From contig NZ_JAARLY010000004.1 in NCBI RefSeq assembly GCF_011759385.1, positions 248,001 through 312,000 of the forward strand: a DNA stretch of 64,000 bases, written 5' to 3'. Made by a program: the position numbers and the translations under genes. The notes beneath the pieces were generated by a model. It saw only the letters and a program-made list of their open reading frames with translations, was not told where the DNA came from and made no database searches. The stretch is from Oleiagrimonas sp. C23AA (lineage in GTDB: Bacteria; Pseudomonadota; Gammaproteobacteria; Xanthomonadales; Rhodanobacteraceae). This document shows positions 28,228-37,339 of the stretch, piece after piece. Every line of letters begins with the position of its first letter. The stretch's first letter is position 1.

Positions 28228-29937
28228 TCAGTGCACGCGCCGGTAACGCCAGTAGTCGGGTGACGGATAAAGGCGCGTGGGTGTGGCCGGTTCAGCCGGC
28301 GTCTGCCCATTTTCCACGGCTGCCAGCGTGGGGGCCGGCCAGATCACCAGCCAGTCGCCGCGGAACGGCTGCACCAGCCGCGCGAAGCGCAGGTCTGTCG
28401 GCTTGAGGTGATGTGGATAGGTGACGATGACGCCTTCGGGATGTGCTTTGGCGAAGGCGACCACATCGGCGGTGTTATATAGCTTGTCCACGGGCCTTGT
28501 CAGACGGGCACCATACTGGAACTGGCCCTGGTAAAAGCCCTGGTTGCCGATGCTGTGACCGCCATCCTCGACTTGCCTCAGCACCGCGTTGGCTGGTGCC
28601 AGATCATAGTTCTTGCCGACCGCGGCGATGAACATGGCATACAGCGAGAATGTGCCCACCAGGCCGGCCAGCGCCACCCGACGCAATTCGCCGCGTCCGC
28701 GCAGCAGCAATAGCGCACCGAGCAGGATGAAGATCACGCCGAAGAAGCGGCTGTAGACGGAAAGGTCGACAAACCAGTGCGTATTGAAAGGCTTGTGTCC
28801 GAGCAGGCTGGGCATGGCCAGAAGCACACCCGCGAGCAAAAACGCGCCCAGTGCCAGCGGCCAGCTGCCCAGCCAATAGGTGCGCGCCAGCTTGGGGTGG
28901 TTCTCGCGCAGATAGGCGATGGAAAAGCCCAGCAACAGCGCGATGCCACCGTATTCGGGCAGCGGATAGTAGGTCTGCTTGCCGCTGATCAGCGAGAACG
29001 CCAGCAACATCGGCAGCAGCCAGCACAACAGGAAACGCAGACCCGGCTCGAACGGTCGACGCAGACTGCCCAGCGCTACCCAGCTTCGCAGCCAGCCGCT
29101 GAAGGGGAAGATGATCACCGGGATCCACGGCAGGTACCACCAGAGGGGATGAGCGTGATCGAAGGCATCGACCATGCGCCCAGTGGTCTGCTTGAACAGC
29201 AGCATGTGCTCATAGGCCGGCCCGCCCAGGTAGATGGCGGGGATCACCCAGGCTACCAATATGCCCAGTCCGCCCAGGATGGCCAGTGCGCCGGCACCGT
29301 ACCAGCGCGCGCGGTGCTCACGTGCATGGTTGTGCCACAGCGGCCCCAGCAACCATGGGAATACCACATGCAGCAGCATCACCGGGCCCTTGGTCAGCAG
29401 GCCGGCGCCCAGCCACAGCGCGAACAGCCACCAGCGCGGACGCTGGCGGTGCGGCGCCGGAGCCAGGCACAGCAACGCGCTCAGCACGCATACGGCCAGC
29501 AGCACCTCGTACATGATCTGCAGGCCGAACAGGAACGCATAGCTCAGCGACATCAGGATCCATGGCGCTGCCTTGGCCAACCAGGGACGGGCCGGAAACA
29601 GGCGCCGCGCCAGCACCGAAACCAGCACCAGCTGAGCCGCGCCGAACCCCACTTCCAACAGGCGCGGCCAGACATCATTGACGCCGAACACGGCCCAGCC
29701 AGCGTGCATCAGCCAGTACAGCAGTGGCACCTTGTGGCTGTATGGGTGGCCGTTGATGTAGGGCACGATCCAGTGGTGGCCGCTCCACATTTCCCAGGCC
29801 ACGGCCAGTGTACGCGTCGAGTACAGCGGCATCGGCCCGAACAGGAAAATGGCGAACAAGGCGAACACCGACCACAGCGCCAGCCACGGCCACACCGTGC
29901 GCAGATGGTCTGGACACCGTGCAAAGCGCTTCAACAT
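28228..29937 (-). CDS. ArnT-like GT39/PMT_2 glycosyltransferase
   Basis: 569 residues, multi-pass. The N-terminal TM is followed by the GT-C loop FGPMPLYSTRTLAVAWEMW, then INGHPYSHKVPLLYWL, matching the (D/E)-x-x-KPPL-type block of ArnT enzymes; TKGP follows further on. A soluble periplasmic domain closes the protein. ArnT-type proteins move aminoarabinose or other sugars from undecaprenyl phosphate to lipid A or core. The canonical acidic residue of the first loop is less clear here. It is 83 bp from the GT2 gene and on the same strand. Confidence 0.87.
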   Translation of the reverse strand: MLKRFARCPDHLRTVWPWLALWSVFALFAIFLFGPMPLYSTRTLAVAWEMWSGHHWIVPYINGHPYSHKVPLLYWLMHAGWAVFGVNDVWPRLLEVGFGAAQLVLVSVLARRLFPARPWLAKAAPWILMSLSYAFLFGLQIMYEVLLAVCVLSALLCLAPAPHRQRPRWWLFALWLGAGLLTKGPVMLLHVVFPWLLGPLWHNHAREHRARWYGAGALAILGGLGILVAWVIPAIYLGGPAYEHMLLFKQTTGRMVDAFDHAHPLWWYLPWIPVIIFPFSGWLRSWVALGSLRRPFEPGLRFLLCWLLPMLLAFSLISGKQTYYPLPEYGGIALLLGFSIAYLRENHPKLARTYWLGSWPLALGAFLLAGVLLAMPSLLGHKPFNTHWFVDLSVYSRFFGVIFILLGALLLLRGRGELRRVALAGLVGTFSLYAMFIAAVGKNYDLAPANAVLRQVEDGGHSIGNQGFYQGQFQYGARLTRPVDKLYNTADVVAFAKAHPEGVIVTYPHHLKPTDLRFARLVQPFRGDWLVIWPAPTLAAVENGQTPAEPATPTRLYPSPDYWRYRRVH

Positions 29938-30011
29938 GCAATCAGCTCACTCAAAGACCCAGTGTAACGTCTCGGGATATTGCCCTGACAGGCTGCCCAT
30001 TCGCTTAGGCT

Positions 30012-31046
30012 TTACCGGGCGGGGCCCCAGTAACCGATGCGGCGCCGGATCTTGAGCTTGCGCCACAGGTTGCCCGGCTTGGGCTTGCGGTTGCGGGCCC
30101 CGTCGGCAATGAAGGCATCCACCGCTTCCAGCACCCGTTCGCTGGAGCGGCCGTCCCGCCATGGATGGATCGCCTCGCCATAGTCTCGGATGGCTTGCAT
30201 CAGTTCCGGCGGCCGGCGCAGCGCGCGCTGGATCGCCGGTTCGAAGTCGGCCGGATCGTCGATGTCGATCAGCTGCGGGCCGGGACGGCGGTTCTTGAAC
30301 GTCACCACGGGTTTGCCGGTGAGCAGGAACTCGTTCAGCGCCGAAGAGGTGTCCGAGCACATCATGTCGACCTGCGGGAACAGGTCGAGGATGTTGTCAT
30401 CCTCGGCGAAGGTGAGGTAGTCGTTCTGCAGCGCCTTGAAGCGTGCCACCGTTTCGGCATTCATCTTCGGGTGAAAGGTGACGATCCAGCGCCAGCGACC
30501 GTCACGCGAAAGGCGCTTGACCTCCTCATACAGGGTCTCGGCCGCGCTCCAGGACGGTGAAAACGTGGAGTGGTACAGGATCACTGGCGGCGAGCGCACC
30601 GGTTCGGGCTCGTGGCCGAACACAGGCATGAAGGGGTCGAGCTTGGGCCACCCGGTCTGGCGTACCGCGAAGTGACCCAGCTGATCGGCGATGGTCTGGA
30701 AAGCGGCCGTGTCGCGCGGACCGGTGGTGCAGTACATGTCGAAGAAGCCACGGATGTAGATGTGCCGCGGCTTGCCGGCGTCGAAACCGTGGAAGATTTC
30801 CACCTTCACGCCGGGGAAGAAATGGGGCACCGCGTTCGACGGCGTCAACACCGCCTCGGGCGCGAAGGCGCGTACCTCGCCGGTGCTGCGCAGCCAGCGC
30901 TCATCGGCGTTCAGGTCCTCACCCCCGGGACCGTCAAAGAACCAGGCCGCCTCGTCGCCGCGAGCGCGAATGGCCTGCTGGAGCGGGCGAAGGATGGCCA
31001 GCGCGTAGCGCTCGGAACCATACAAAAGGTAGTGCTTCTTGGTCAT
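30012..31046 (-). CDS. TagB/SpsB-like CDP-glycerol glycerophosphotransferase family protein
   Basis: 344 residues from the ATG giving MTKKHYLLYGSERYALAILR; the longer reading upstream overlaps the next gene. Features: VKVEIFHGFDAGKPRHIYIRG, the GPRDTAAF / GWPKLDPF blocks, VILYHSTFSPSWS, TFHPKMN and the DMMCSDTSSALNEFLL site, which parallel the TagB/TagF glycosyltransferase-B fold with its HP and SDxSS motifs. Such enzymes transfer glycerol phosphate or similar units. Two bp separate it from the GT2 gene upstream. In an LPS cluster it may decorate the core with a phospho-polyol; that is inference. Confidence 0.85.
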   Translation of the reverse strand: MTKKHYLLYGSERYALAILRPLQQAIRARGDEAAWFFDGPGGEDLNADERWLRSTGEVRAFAPEAVLTPSNAVPHFFPGVKVEIFHGFDAGKPRHIYIRGFFDMYCTTGPRDTAAFQTIADQLGHFAVRQTGWPKLDPFMPVFGHEPEPVRSPPVILYHSTFSPSWSAAETLYEEVKRLSRDGRWRWIVTFHPKMNAETVARFKALQNDYLTFAEDDNILDLFPQVDMMCSDTSSALNEFLLTGKPVVTFKNRRPGPQLIDIDDPADFEPAIQRALRRPPELMQAIRDYGEAIHPWRDGRSSERVLEAVDAFIADGARNRKPKPGNLWRKLKIRRRIGYWGPAR

Positions 31047-31048
31047 TT

Positions 31049-31891
31049 TCAATGGTCCAGATCGTGGCGGGCCAGGACATCGCTGGCCTGTTTCAACGAT
31101 TCGGGGTTGATGCACATTTCGTAATAGCGCATGCGCTTGTACACGGCATACGAGGCCGCGGTCTGGGCGACGATGAATCCGCGCCAGCCATCCAGGCAGG
31201 CACGTCGGAACAGATAGTCCTTGGTGAAGGCAGACAGGTACACCAGAGGGATGTCCCACATGCGCGGCTTGCGCGCCTTCTCTGCCCAGTCACGCGCCTT
31301 CAGTTCCGAGTAGCGCAGCACCTTCAACCCCTTGTGAACCAGTGTAGGGTTGTGCAAGTGATTGAACACGTGGTCGAAGGTCATGCTTTCGCCGTCGAAG
31401 CGAAGCGATTCATGCACCCGCACATCGCTCCAGCGTGCGCGATCGCGATGATAGAGGCGTGCCTTGAGTTCGCCCAGCATGGGCCTGTACCAGCGCATGG
31501 GTGCGCCCATGAACAGCGTGGTTCGACGCAGGTACGCTGCGGCCAGTGACGATGCCATCAGTTCCGGCAGGCGTCGGGTCATCTCGTCGGCCAGTTGCGG
31601 CGAGAGATATTCATCGGCGTCCAGCGCCAGTATCCAGGGATACGAGCATTGCGTGGTGGCAAAATTGCGTTGTGGTCCGAAGCCCAGCCAGTCCTGGTGC
31701 ACCACGCGTGCGCCATGCGCCCGGGCGATCTCCACCGTTTGATCCGTGCTGCCACTGTCCACGACCAGCTTTTCGCCAGCGAAAGGCACACTGTCCAGAC
31801 AGCGTGCAATATTGCTGGCCTCGTTGTAGGTCATCACGACCAGGGTGATTGGCAGACAGGGCATGTATCCGGGCTCGTTGAGGAAATCCAT
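31049..31891 (-). CDS. GT2 glycosyltransferase, WaaE/KdtX-like
   Basis: 280 residues. GT2 motifs: ITLVVMTYNEASNIARCLDS, VVDSGSTDQT, the WaaE-type HQDWLGFGPQRNFAT and LALDADEYLSP (DxD). WaaE/KdtX-like enzymes add glucose or a related sugar to the inner-core heptose in the cytosol. Two starts are possible (31891, used, or the ATG nine codons in at 31864); neither has a strong ribosome site. It sits directly before the TagB-like gene and after the O-antigen ligase gene, all one direction. Confidence 0.9.
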   Translation of the reverse strand: MDFLNEPGYMPCLPITLVVMTYNEASNIARCLDSVPFAGEKLVVDSGSTDQTVEIARAHGARVVHQDWLGFGPQRNFATTQCSYPWILALDADEYLSPQLADEMTRRLPELMASSLAAAYLRRTTLFMGAPMRWYRPMLGELKARLYHRDRARWSDVRVHESLRFDGESMTFDHVFNHLHNPTLVHKGLKVLRYSELKARDWAEKARKPRMWDIPLVYLSAFTKDYLFRRACLDGWRGFIVAQTAASYAVYKRMRYYEMCINPESLKQASDVLARHDLDH

Positions 31892-31983
31892 CAGGATGTT
31901 GATGCAGTACGTGCGGCCTTCGGATGACCGGATCGGCGAAGATGTCTATGGCCGTTGAGAGTGGAGGCGGAGGCCGGCGCGAT

Positions 31984-33309
31984 TCATTTTGTCGCGCGCA
32001 ACCTGCCCGCAAGAATCAGGCCGAACAATACTTCCTGGGTGGTGCGAAGATAACTGAAATGCCACAGGTGGTTATCGAGCACGATGTCAGCCAGCAACAG
32101 CGTCATCCAGCCACTCAGGATCCAGGTTAGCCTCTGGCTTATGGCGCCCGCTTTGTATGCCCGCCACCCATCGTGCAGGAGCGTGATAAAGCCCCCTGCG
32201 AGAATCAGTGCCCCGACCAGGCCAAGGCTTACGAGGATCTGAAGATAAATATCGTGTAGGTGGGGTGGGGTGTAATGACCCGTACCAATGCCGTGCGCGG
32301 CAATCAGCGGCTCTACGGTGCGCATGCCGATACCGACCCATGGGTGCTGGAGGAAGGTCTCCACGCCCAGCGCGTAAAGCTGGATGCGCAAGCCTACGGG
32401 GCTATCCGGCACTGCGGTTACACCATGCTCCAGCAATGGCCTGATTACTGAATCGGCGCCACCCACGCGCTGGCCAAGGACCGGGGCCAGCACAACTACG
32501 CAGGCGAGTAGCAAACCGAACAGAAGTAGGCTGTGGCGCCACAGTTCACGCCCGGAAACTCGCGATCTTTGACTGATGATCCAGCCGGTACAGGCGACTA
32601 TGAGGCCCAGGCCCGTTGCGCCGAGGGCACCACGTGATTGCGATAGCGCCAGGCACGCAAACATGGTGCACCATGCCACCACCAGTGCCAGTAGCTGCCA
32701 CCATCGATGACGCTGGCTGATCATTACGATGCTTAGAATCACCAAGAGTTCGCCCGCGAAAAGGCCGACGATGTTCTCCGAATAGACCAGCCGCAGACGT
32801 GGCCATGCGCCTGCCCCCGCTGGCATCCAGCTGGACCGGAAAATCAGCATGGACAGATAACCCGCCAACATCAGCCCAAGCAAATGGGGTACCCAGCGCC
32901 AGTACCGCATCAGCCAGACGGCGAGTATGGCGCTAAAGATTCCAAGTCGTACTGCGTTGGCGGCGACCGATAATTGTTTTTCATAGGATGGTGACAGCGA
33001 TACATGATGAGCGCACCACCAGGACTGCACCAGCACGTAGCCGGTAAATACCAACGCCCAGCGAAGAAAGCGCAGTGACCACAAGGGCTTGAGGGCGTCG
33101 CGACCCGCAATGAGGGTCGCCATAAGTGCCGCCATGGCGCCGTATTCGTTCTTGAAAAGGTGGCCATAATCGGTCATCGCAAAGAAGGCGTGATAGACCA
33201 GACCCAGTCCGGCGATGAAACTGGCCACATGCAGGCGGAGGCTCCCTCCCGATAGTCGGTGAGAACCCATCTGCGGATTTGGCACTAACCGTGCGGTTTC
33301 TGTTTCCAT
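31984..33309 (-). CDS. O-antigen ligase family protein (WaaL/Wzy_C)
   Basis: 441 residues with about eleven TM helices. The large periplasmic loop after ~residue 290 contains RIQLYALGVETFLQHPWVGI and TGHYTPPHLHDIYLQILVSL; the conserved Wzy_C/WaaL His in HLHDIYL is present, as are arginines before the loop. Such proteins ligate O-antigen from undecaprenyl diphosphate to lipid A-core, or polymerise it. No O-antigen flippase, polymerase or nucleotide-sugar genes are in the window, so the ligase role is inferred from the core-gene context. The gene is slightly AT-richer than its neighbours. Confidence 0.88.
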   Translation of the reverse strand: METETARLVPNPQMGSHRLSGGSLRLHVASFIAGLGLVYHAFFAMTDYGHLFKNEYGAMAALMATLIAGRDALKPLWSLRFLRWALVFTGYVLVQSWWCAHHVSLSPSYEKQLSVAANAVRLGIFSAILAVWLMRYWRWVPHLLGLMLAGYLSMLIFRSSWMPAGAGAWPRLRLVYSENIVGLFAGELLVILSIVMISQRHRWWQLLALVVAWCTMFACLALSQSRGALGATGLGLIVACTGWIISQRSRVSGRELWRHSLLLFGLLLACVVVLAPVLGQRVGGADSVIRPLLEHGVTAVPDSPVGLRIQLYALGVETFLQHPWVGIGMRTVEPLIAAHGIGTGHYTPPHLHDIYLQILVSLGLVGALILAGGFITLLHDGWRAYKAGAISQRLTWILSGWMTLLLADIVLDNHLWHFSYLRTTQEVLFGLILAGRLRATK

Positions 33310-33318
33310 GTGGTCAGG

Positions 33319-34332
33319 TCAGGCCACCGCGCTCACAATCGCGTCGTGAAGACGTTGCGGAAAGCTGGCGCACATTTGCTCGAACCAGTGCCGGGCGGCT
33401 TCGCGTTTTTTTTTCATCTCTTCCTCTGGCATGGAGAGCGCGCCATCCACCGCTTTCTCGAGCGCCTGCTCATCGAAGAAATATGTGGTGGCCAGGCGCC
33501 GTCGACCACTTCGATGATAGTTGATCAGCAAGCCCCGGTCAGTGGTGACCATCTCATTCATGGGGGGGGCGTCAACGCTCAGCACCAGTGCTCCTACGCC
33601 CATGGCCTCTGCCATGTAGTGACCCCATCCATCGGTTTCGGAGGGGCAAAGATGGAACAGGTGACTGTTTTGCAGTCGACTCATTTCCCTGCGTTGCACT
33701 GGATCGTTGAGGTCCAGGTACTCGATGCGATGAGCGATATTGCGGGCGGTGGGCCCGGGTCTGGCACGGCTGGGATCCTGAAGCACAGTAAGTAATGGCC
33801 ACTCTGGATGTTTGCGCCACAGCGACAAGAGACGTTCAGTGCCCTTGATATAGGCGCCACCGGCCAAGTGAAAAAAACGGCGGTCACGCGTCACCGTTTC
33901 GTCCAGCCGATCCTCGCTGGCGAAGCCGACATAGCTGGAGGTGACTCCCATCTCCCGGAATATGCGGACGGTGTCATGGGTCTTGCCGAAGACGGCGTCC
34001 ATGCGGGGAAGATAGCGCAGGTCGTGGCGGTCTACCCATTCCGGATTGGGCATGTAGATATTACGGGAAGCCTCGTGCAGGCCCTGAGGCCAGATGTGCT
34101 CAAGCATGATGTTGGCATCATATCGAGGCAGGATGCGGTTCAGCGATTTCAGCCCCGATCGAAATGAGACCGCCACGCGTGTCGCTGCCAGCCGCCGCCG
34201 CCGTCCGCATGCTTCGTCTTGGCCGTTGATAACGACATCATGCCCATGTTTGCGCAAGGCGTCGGCGACAAGCCGAAGGCTGCGCGACAGGCCGAAACCA
34301 TTGTCGCGGGCAAGTAACTGGACGGTGGGCAT
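33319..34332 (-). CDS. Glycosyltransferase (GT-B type), paralogue 1
   Basis: 337 residues from the ATG giving MPTVQLLARDNGFGLSRSLR, which matches the N-terminus of the next gene; the open frame extends 27 codons further. It contains YMPNPEWVDR, VFGKTHDTVRIF, FFHLAGGAYIKGTERLLSLW and HLCPSETDGWGHYMAEAMG, the last being the E-rich donor-binding region of GT4-like GT-B enzymes. It is clearly homologous along its length to the gene at 34558 (roughly a third identical by eye). Substrates are unknown; a core-oligosaccharide or O-glycan sugar transfer is inferred. Confidence 0.82.
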   Translation of the reverse strand: MPTVQLLARDNGFGLSRSLRLVADALRKHGHDVVINGQDEACGRRRRLAATRVAVSFRSGLKSLNRILPRYDANIMLEHIWPQGLHEASRNIYMPNPEWVDRHDLRYLPRMDAVFGKTHDTVRIFREMGVTSSYVGFASEDRLDETVTRDRRFFHLAGGAYIKGTERLLSLWRKHPEWPLLTVLQDPSRARPGPTARNIAHRIEYLDLNDPVQRREMSRLQNSHLFHLCPSETDGWGHYMAEAMGVGALVLSVDAPPMNEMVTTDRGLLINYHRSGRRRLATTYFFDEQALEKAVDGALSMPEEEMKKKREAARHWFEQMCASFPQRLHDAIVSAVA

Positions 34333-34557
34333 GAAGGCGGGATCTCGGACTCGTGCGATGTGATCTACAAGGATGCGGGTCCTGAGTCCACCGTCGCGGC
34401 GGCGCATGTACATGCGTCACGCCACGGGCCATCCATGTGTGATCACCACGCTTGAAGGCCGGTGCCCAGGCATCGAAACGCTGTCGAGCATAGGCGAATA
34501 GTCATGGCATAACCAAGTCACGTCATGTCTCATCCTGGCGTCAGGCTCAGCGTGCGC

Positions 34558-35550
34558 TCAGCTTGCTGCTGCGCCGGGAGCGGCGTACACCGCCTCGCGC
34601 AGGCGCGCCAGAAAGCCATCGCGTTCGGTTTCGAACCACCGCCGTGCCTGCTGCCCCAGCCGTTCGCGAGTGGCCGGCGCCATACTCAGACATTGTTCGA
34701 TGGCTGCCTCCATCGCGGCTGGCTCGAAACCGTAGCGTGCAGCCAGCTCACGCTGGCCGATGACGTGCGCCGGTACCAGGACGCCGCGGTCAGGTTGCAC
34801 CAGCTCCTGCATCGGCTCGCCATCCAGTGTCACCACGACAGCTTCGCAGCTCATCGCTTCGACCAGGTAGTGTCCGAAACCCTCGGTCTGTGACGGACAC
34901 AGGTGGAACTGGTGCCGGTTCTGCAATTGGCGGAAGGTGGCAGCGTCCAGATGCTCGCGGATCAGCGTGACATTGGGTGGCACCGGCGTCTGGGCCGCTT
35001 CCTGGCGACGCCAGACCACCGTAAGCCGAGGCCATTCCGGGTGATGGGCCCAAAGCTCGATGAGCGCCGCGGTGCCCTTGTTGTTGCTTCGGCCGGGACC
35101 GTGGAAGAAGGTGGCGGTGCGTTCGACACCGGTCAGGCGCTGGTCCGGGCTGGTAAAGCCCACATAACGCGCGGGCACACCAAGGGCGTTGAACAGGCGA
35201 ACCGCGTGCCGGGTCTTGGCCCACACTTCGCCAATGGTCTCGATGACCCGACCATCCCGGTCGCTGAAGTATTCGGGGTTGGGCATCAGCACATTGCGCC
35301 GCGCCTGGCTGGCAAATTCCGGACGGATGCGCTCGAGCATCAGATTGATGTCGAAGGCCGGCGTCTTGTGTTTGCCGCGCCAGCGTGTGACCCAGGCATG
35401 CACGCGATTGCGGCGTGGCAGACGATTGGCGTGCACCTCGACCGCCAGCGAGGCCAGCGCATCGGCCAGCAGGTCCAGATCGCGCGATAGCCCGGCGCCA
35501 TTGTCACGACCCAGCAGTTGTACGCTGGGTCCGAGCTCACTGGTCATCAT
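34558..35550 (-). CDS. Glycosyltransferase (GT-B type), paralogue 2
   Basis: 330 residues beginning MMTSELGPSVQLLGRDNGAG. Shared blocks with paralogue 1: LLGRDNGAGLSRDLDLLADA, MLERIRPEF, LMPNPEYF, AKTRHAVRLF, YVGFTSPD, FFHGPGRSNNKGTAALIELW and HLCPSQTEGFGHYLVEAM. The start overlaps the 3' end of the ArnT-like gene by 14 bp, so translation is likely coupled to it. The tandem arrangement implies local duplication and divergence. Confidence 0.83.
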   Translation of the reverse strand: MMTSELGPSVQLLGRDNGAGLSRDLDLLADALASLAVEVHANRLPRRNRVHAWVTRWRGKHKTPAFDINLMLERIRPEFASQARRNVLMPNPEYFSDRDGRVIETIGEVWAKTRHAVRLFNALGVPARYVGFTSPDQRLTGVERTATFFHGPGRSNNKGTAALIELWAHHPEWPRLTVVWRRQEAAQTPVPPNVTLIREHLDAATFRQLQNRHQFHLCPSQTEGFGHYLVEAMSCEAVVVTLDGEPMQELVQPDRGVLVPAHVIGQRELAARYGFEPAAMEAAIEQCLSMAPATRERLGQQARRWFETERDGFLARLREAVYAAPGAAAS

Positions 35551-37252
35551 CGTCGGCCCTGGCATGAGGCACGCAGCCAGGGCGCACGGCATCGGCACCG
35601 AACAGCCACCAGTTGCGTCGGTTGGCGCGGCCCAGAAAGTGTGCCCGGTCACGCAGCACGCAATCGCCCATGGACGACTCCAGGATGAACACGCGCCGCG
35701 AGGTCGGCGCTTGGTCCATCCACCTGACAGCCGCCGCGTACTGGTCGTCCGGGGGCTGGGTGAAGCCGAACTCGGTGACCGGTCCCTGGGCCATCAGCAG
35801 GTTCTGTTCCTTCCAGGAGACCAGGCCGATAGTGATGCCGGGGCCAGCGACCTGTCGTGCCTTGGCCATGACGTCGGCGGCCGAGCGGTCGCCATTGAGC
35901 AGGCTGTAGCCCCAGGTGCCATACAGTGTCCAAAGCACGGTGGCGAAGGCGGCCCAGGCCAGATGCGCACGGCGGACACGGAAGATCAGCGCCGCCAGAA
36001 CGCCTGCGGCGCCCATGGTGGCCAGTACCGTCCACATACGCGGGTCAAGACTTGCCTCCATGCGCTGCGCCCAGTGCGGGTGACGTGTGATGGCCAACAC
36101 GCCGGCGACCAGCATCACGGCGCCCAGCGCGAACGTCAGTGTCCAGATCAGCGCCCGCAGCAGGCGTTTTTTCAGCAGGCCGGCGATCAGCGGTGCCAAG
36201 CCCACGGCCACCATCGGCAGCAAGGGCAAAATATAGACATCACGCTTGCCACCACTGATGGAAAAGAAGATCAGCGCCAGCAGCGCCCAGCCCAGTGGAA
36301 GCAGGTAGCGCGCGTCGTGGCGTCGGAAGCGGCGCCACCATGCCGGCAACGCCCATGGCAGTGCCAGTGACAGCGGCAGCCAGTCGGCGGCGATGATGCC
36401 CAGGAAGTAGAACGGCCCATGGTGGTGGCCGCTCGGCGTGGCATAACGCTTCACGGTCTGGCCCAGAAAAATGTCGCGGACATAGGCTGCGTGCTGCGGG
36501 TCGCCATCGGCATGCGACACCAGCAAGACCGGCAGGGCCCAAGCCAGGATCGGCACCAGGAACAGTGTCAGGCAGCCGGCCCAGCGCCAGCCGCCAGCGG
36601 CGATCGGCGCCAGCTGGCGCCAGTGGCGGCGGCGTGCGAACAGGTAGGGCACCAGCATCAGCAGCGCCAGTACGCCCACGCCCTTGGTGATCACGCCGAC
36701 ACCGGCGACAAAGCAGCCGACGGCAAACCAGCGCCAGCTTGGCCCCAGCAGCAGGTGACGCAGCAGGCCGTAGTTGGCCAGCGTCATCCAGCCGACCATC
36801 AATGGGTCGATCTGCGCATCGCGCATCTGGTAGGTGAAGTGCACCGTCAGCAGCGTGACCAGCGCGGCGGCAAGGCCCGCGCGATGGCTCCACAGGCGTC
36901 GGCCCAGGTCGTAGACCAGGCCCAGTGTCATCAGCGCCGCCAGCAGCGAAGGCAGCAAAAAGGCAACGCGCCAGTTACGCGTGACCAGGTAGAAGATGGC
37001 CTCAAGCCACATGAACACCGGCGGCTTGTCCGAGTAAAGCTCATGACCTCGGTGTGGAAACAGCCACTGGCCGTGCTGCACCATCCAGTGCGCGACCAGC
37101 GCAAAACGTGGTTCGTCGGATGGCCATGGATCGCGCAGGCCAATGCCGATACCCAGCACGAACAGCGCAAACAGGCTGGCCAGGATCAGTTCGGTGCGCG
37201 CGCTGTCCAGCACCAGGCCGCGGGCCTTGGTCAGGGGAGCCGGTCGATTCAC
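35537..37252 (-). CDS. ArnT-like GT39/PMT_2 glycosyltransferase
   Basis: 571 residues from a GTG with GAGG 8-9 nt upstream; a TTG five codons earlier is possible. The GT-C signature is strong: GLRDPWPSDEPRFALVAHWM (acidic D/E of loop 1), GHELYSDKPPVFMWL (KPP), TKGVGVLAL, then a soluble C-terminal domain. About 12 TM helices. It is more canonical for ArnT than the gene at 28228. It is the first gene of the minus-strand LPS cluster, after the rsmB 3' end (convergent neighbours absent; same strand, 87 bp away). Confidence 0.9.
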   Translation of the reverse strand: MNRPAPLTKARGLVLDSARTELILASLFALFVLGIGIGLRDPWPSDEPRFALVAHWMVQHGQWLFPHRGHELYSDKPPVFMWLEAIFYLVTRNWRVAFLLPSLLAALMTLGLVYDLGRRLWSHRAGLAAALVTLLTVHFTYQMRDAQIDPLMVGWMTLANYGLLRHLLLGPSWRWFAVGCFVAGVGVITKGVGVLALLMLVPYLFARRRHWRQLAPIAAGGWRWAGCLTLFLVPILAWALPVLLVSHADGDPQHAAYVRDIFLGQTVKRYATPSGHHHGPFYFLGIIAADWLPLSLALPWALPAWWRRFRRHDARYLLPLGWALLALIFFSISGGKRDVYILPLLPMVAVGLAPLIAGLLKKRLLRALIWTLTFALGAVMLVAGVLAITRHPHWAQRMEASLDPRMWTVLATMGAAGVLAALIFRVRRAHLAWAAFATVLWTLYGTWGYSLLNGDRSAADVMAKARQVAGPGITIGLVSWKEQNLLMAQGPVTEFGFTQPPDDQYAAAVRWMDQAPTSRRVFILESSMGDCVLRDRAHFLGRANRRNWWLFGADAVRPGCVPHARADDDDQ

Positions 37253-37339
37253 GGACAACCTCGTCAAAGATGCGTGTCATGGGGACGGCGGCGCCGTCCG
37301 TGTCCTGCGAAGCTTAGCGCACCCGTGCTTAGCTGGTGC

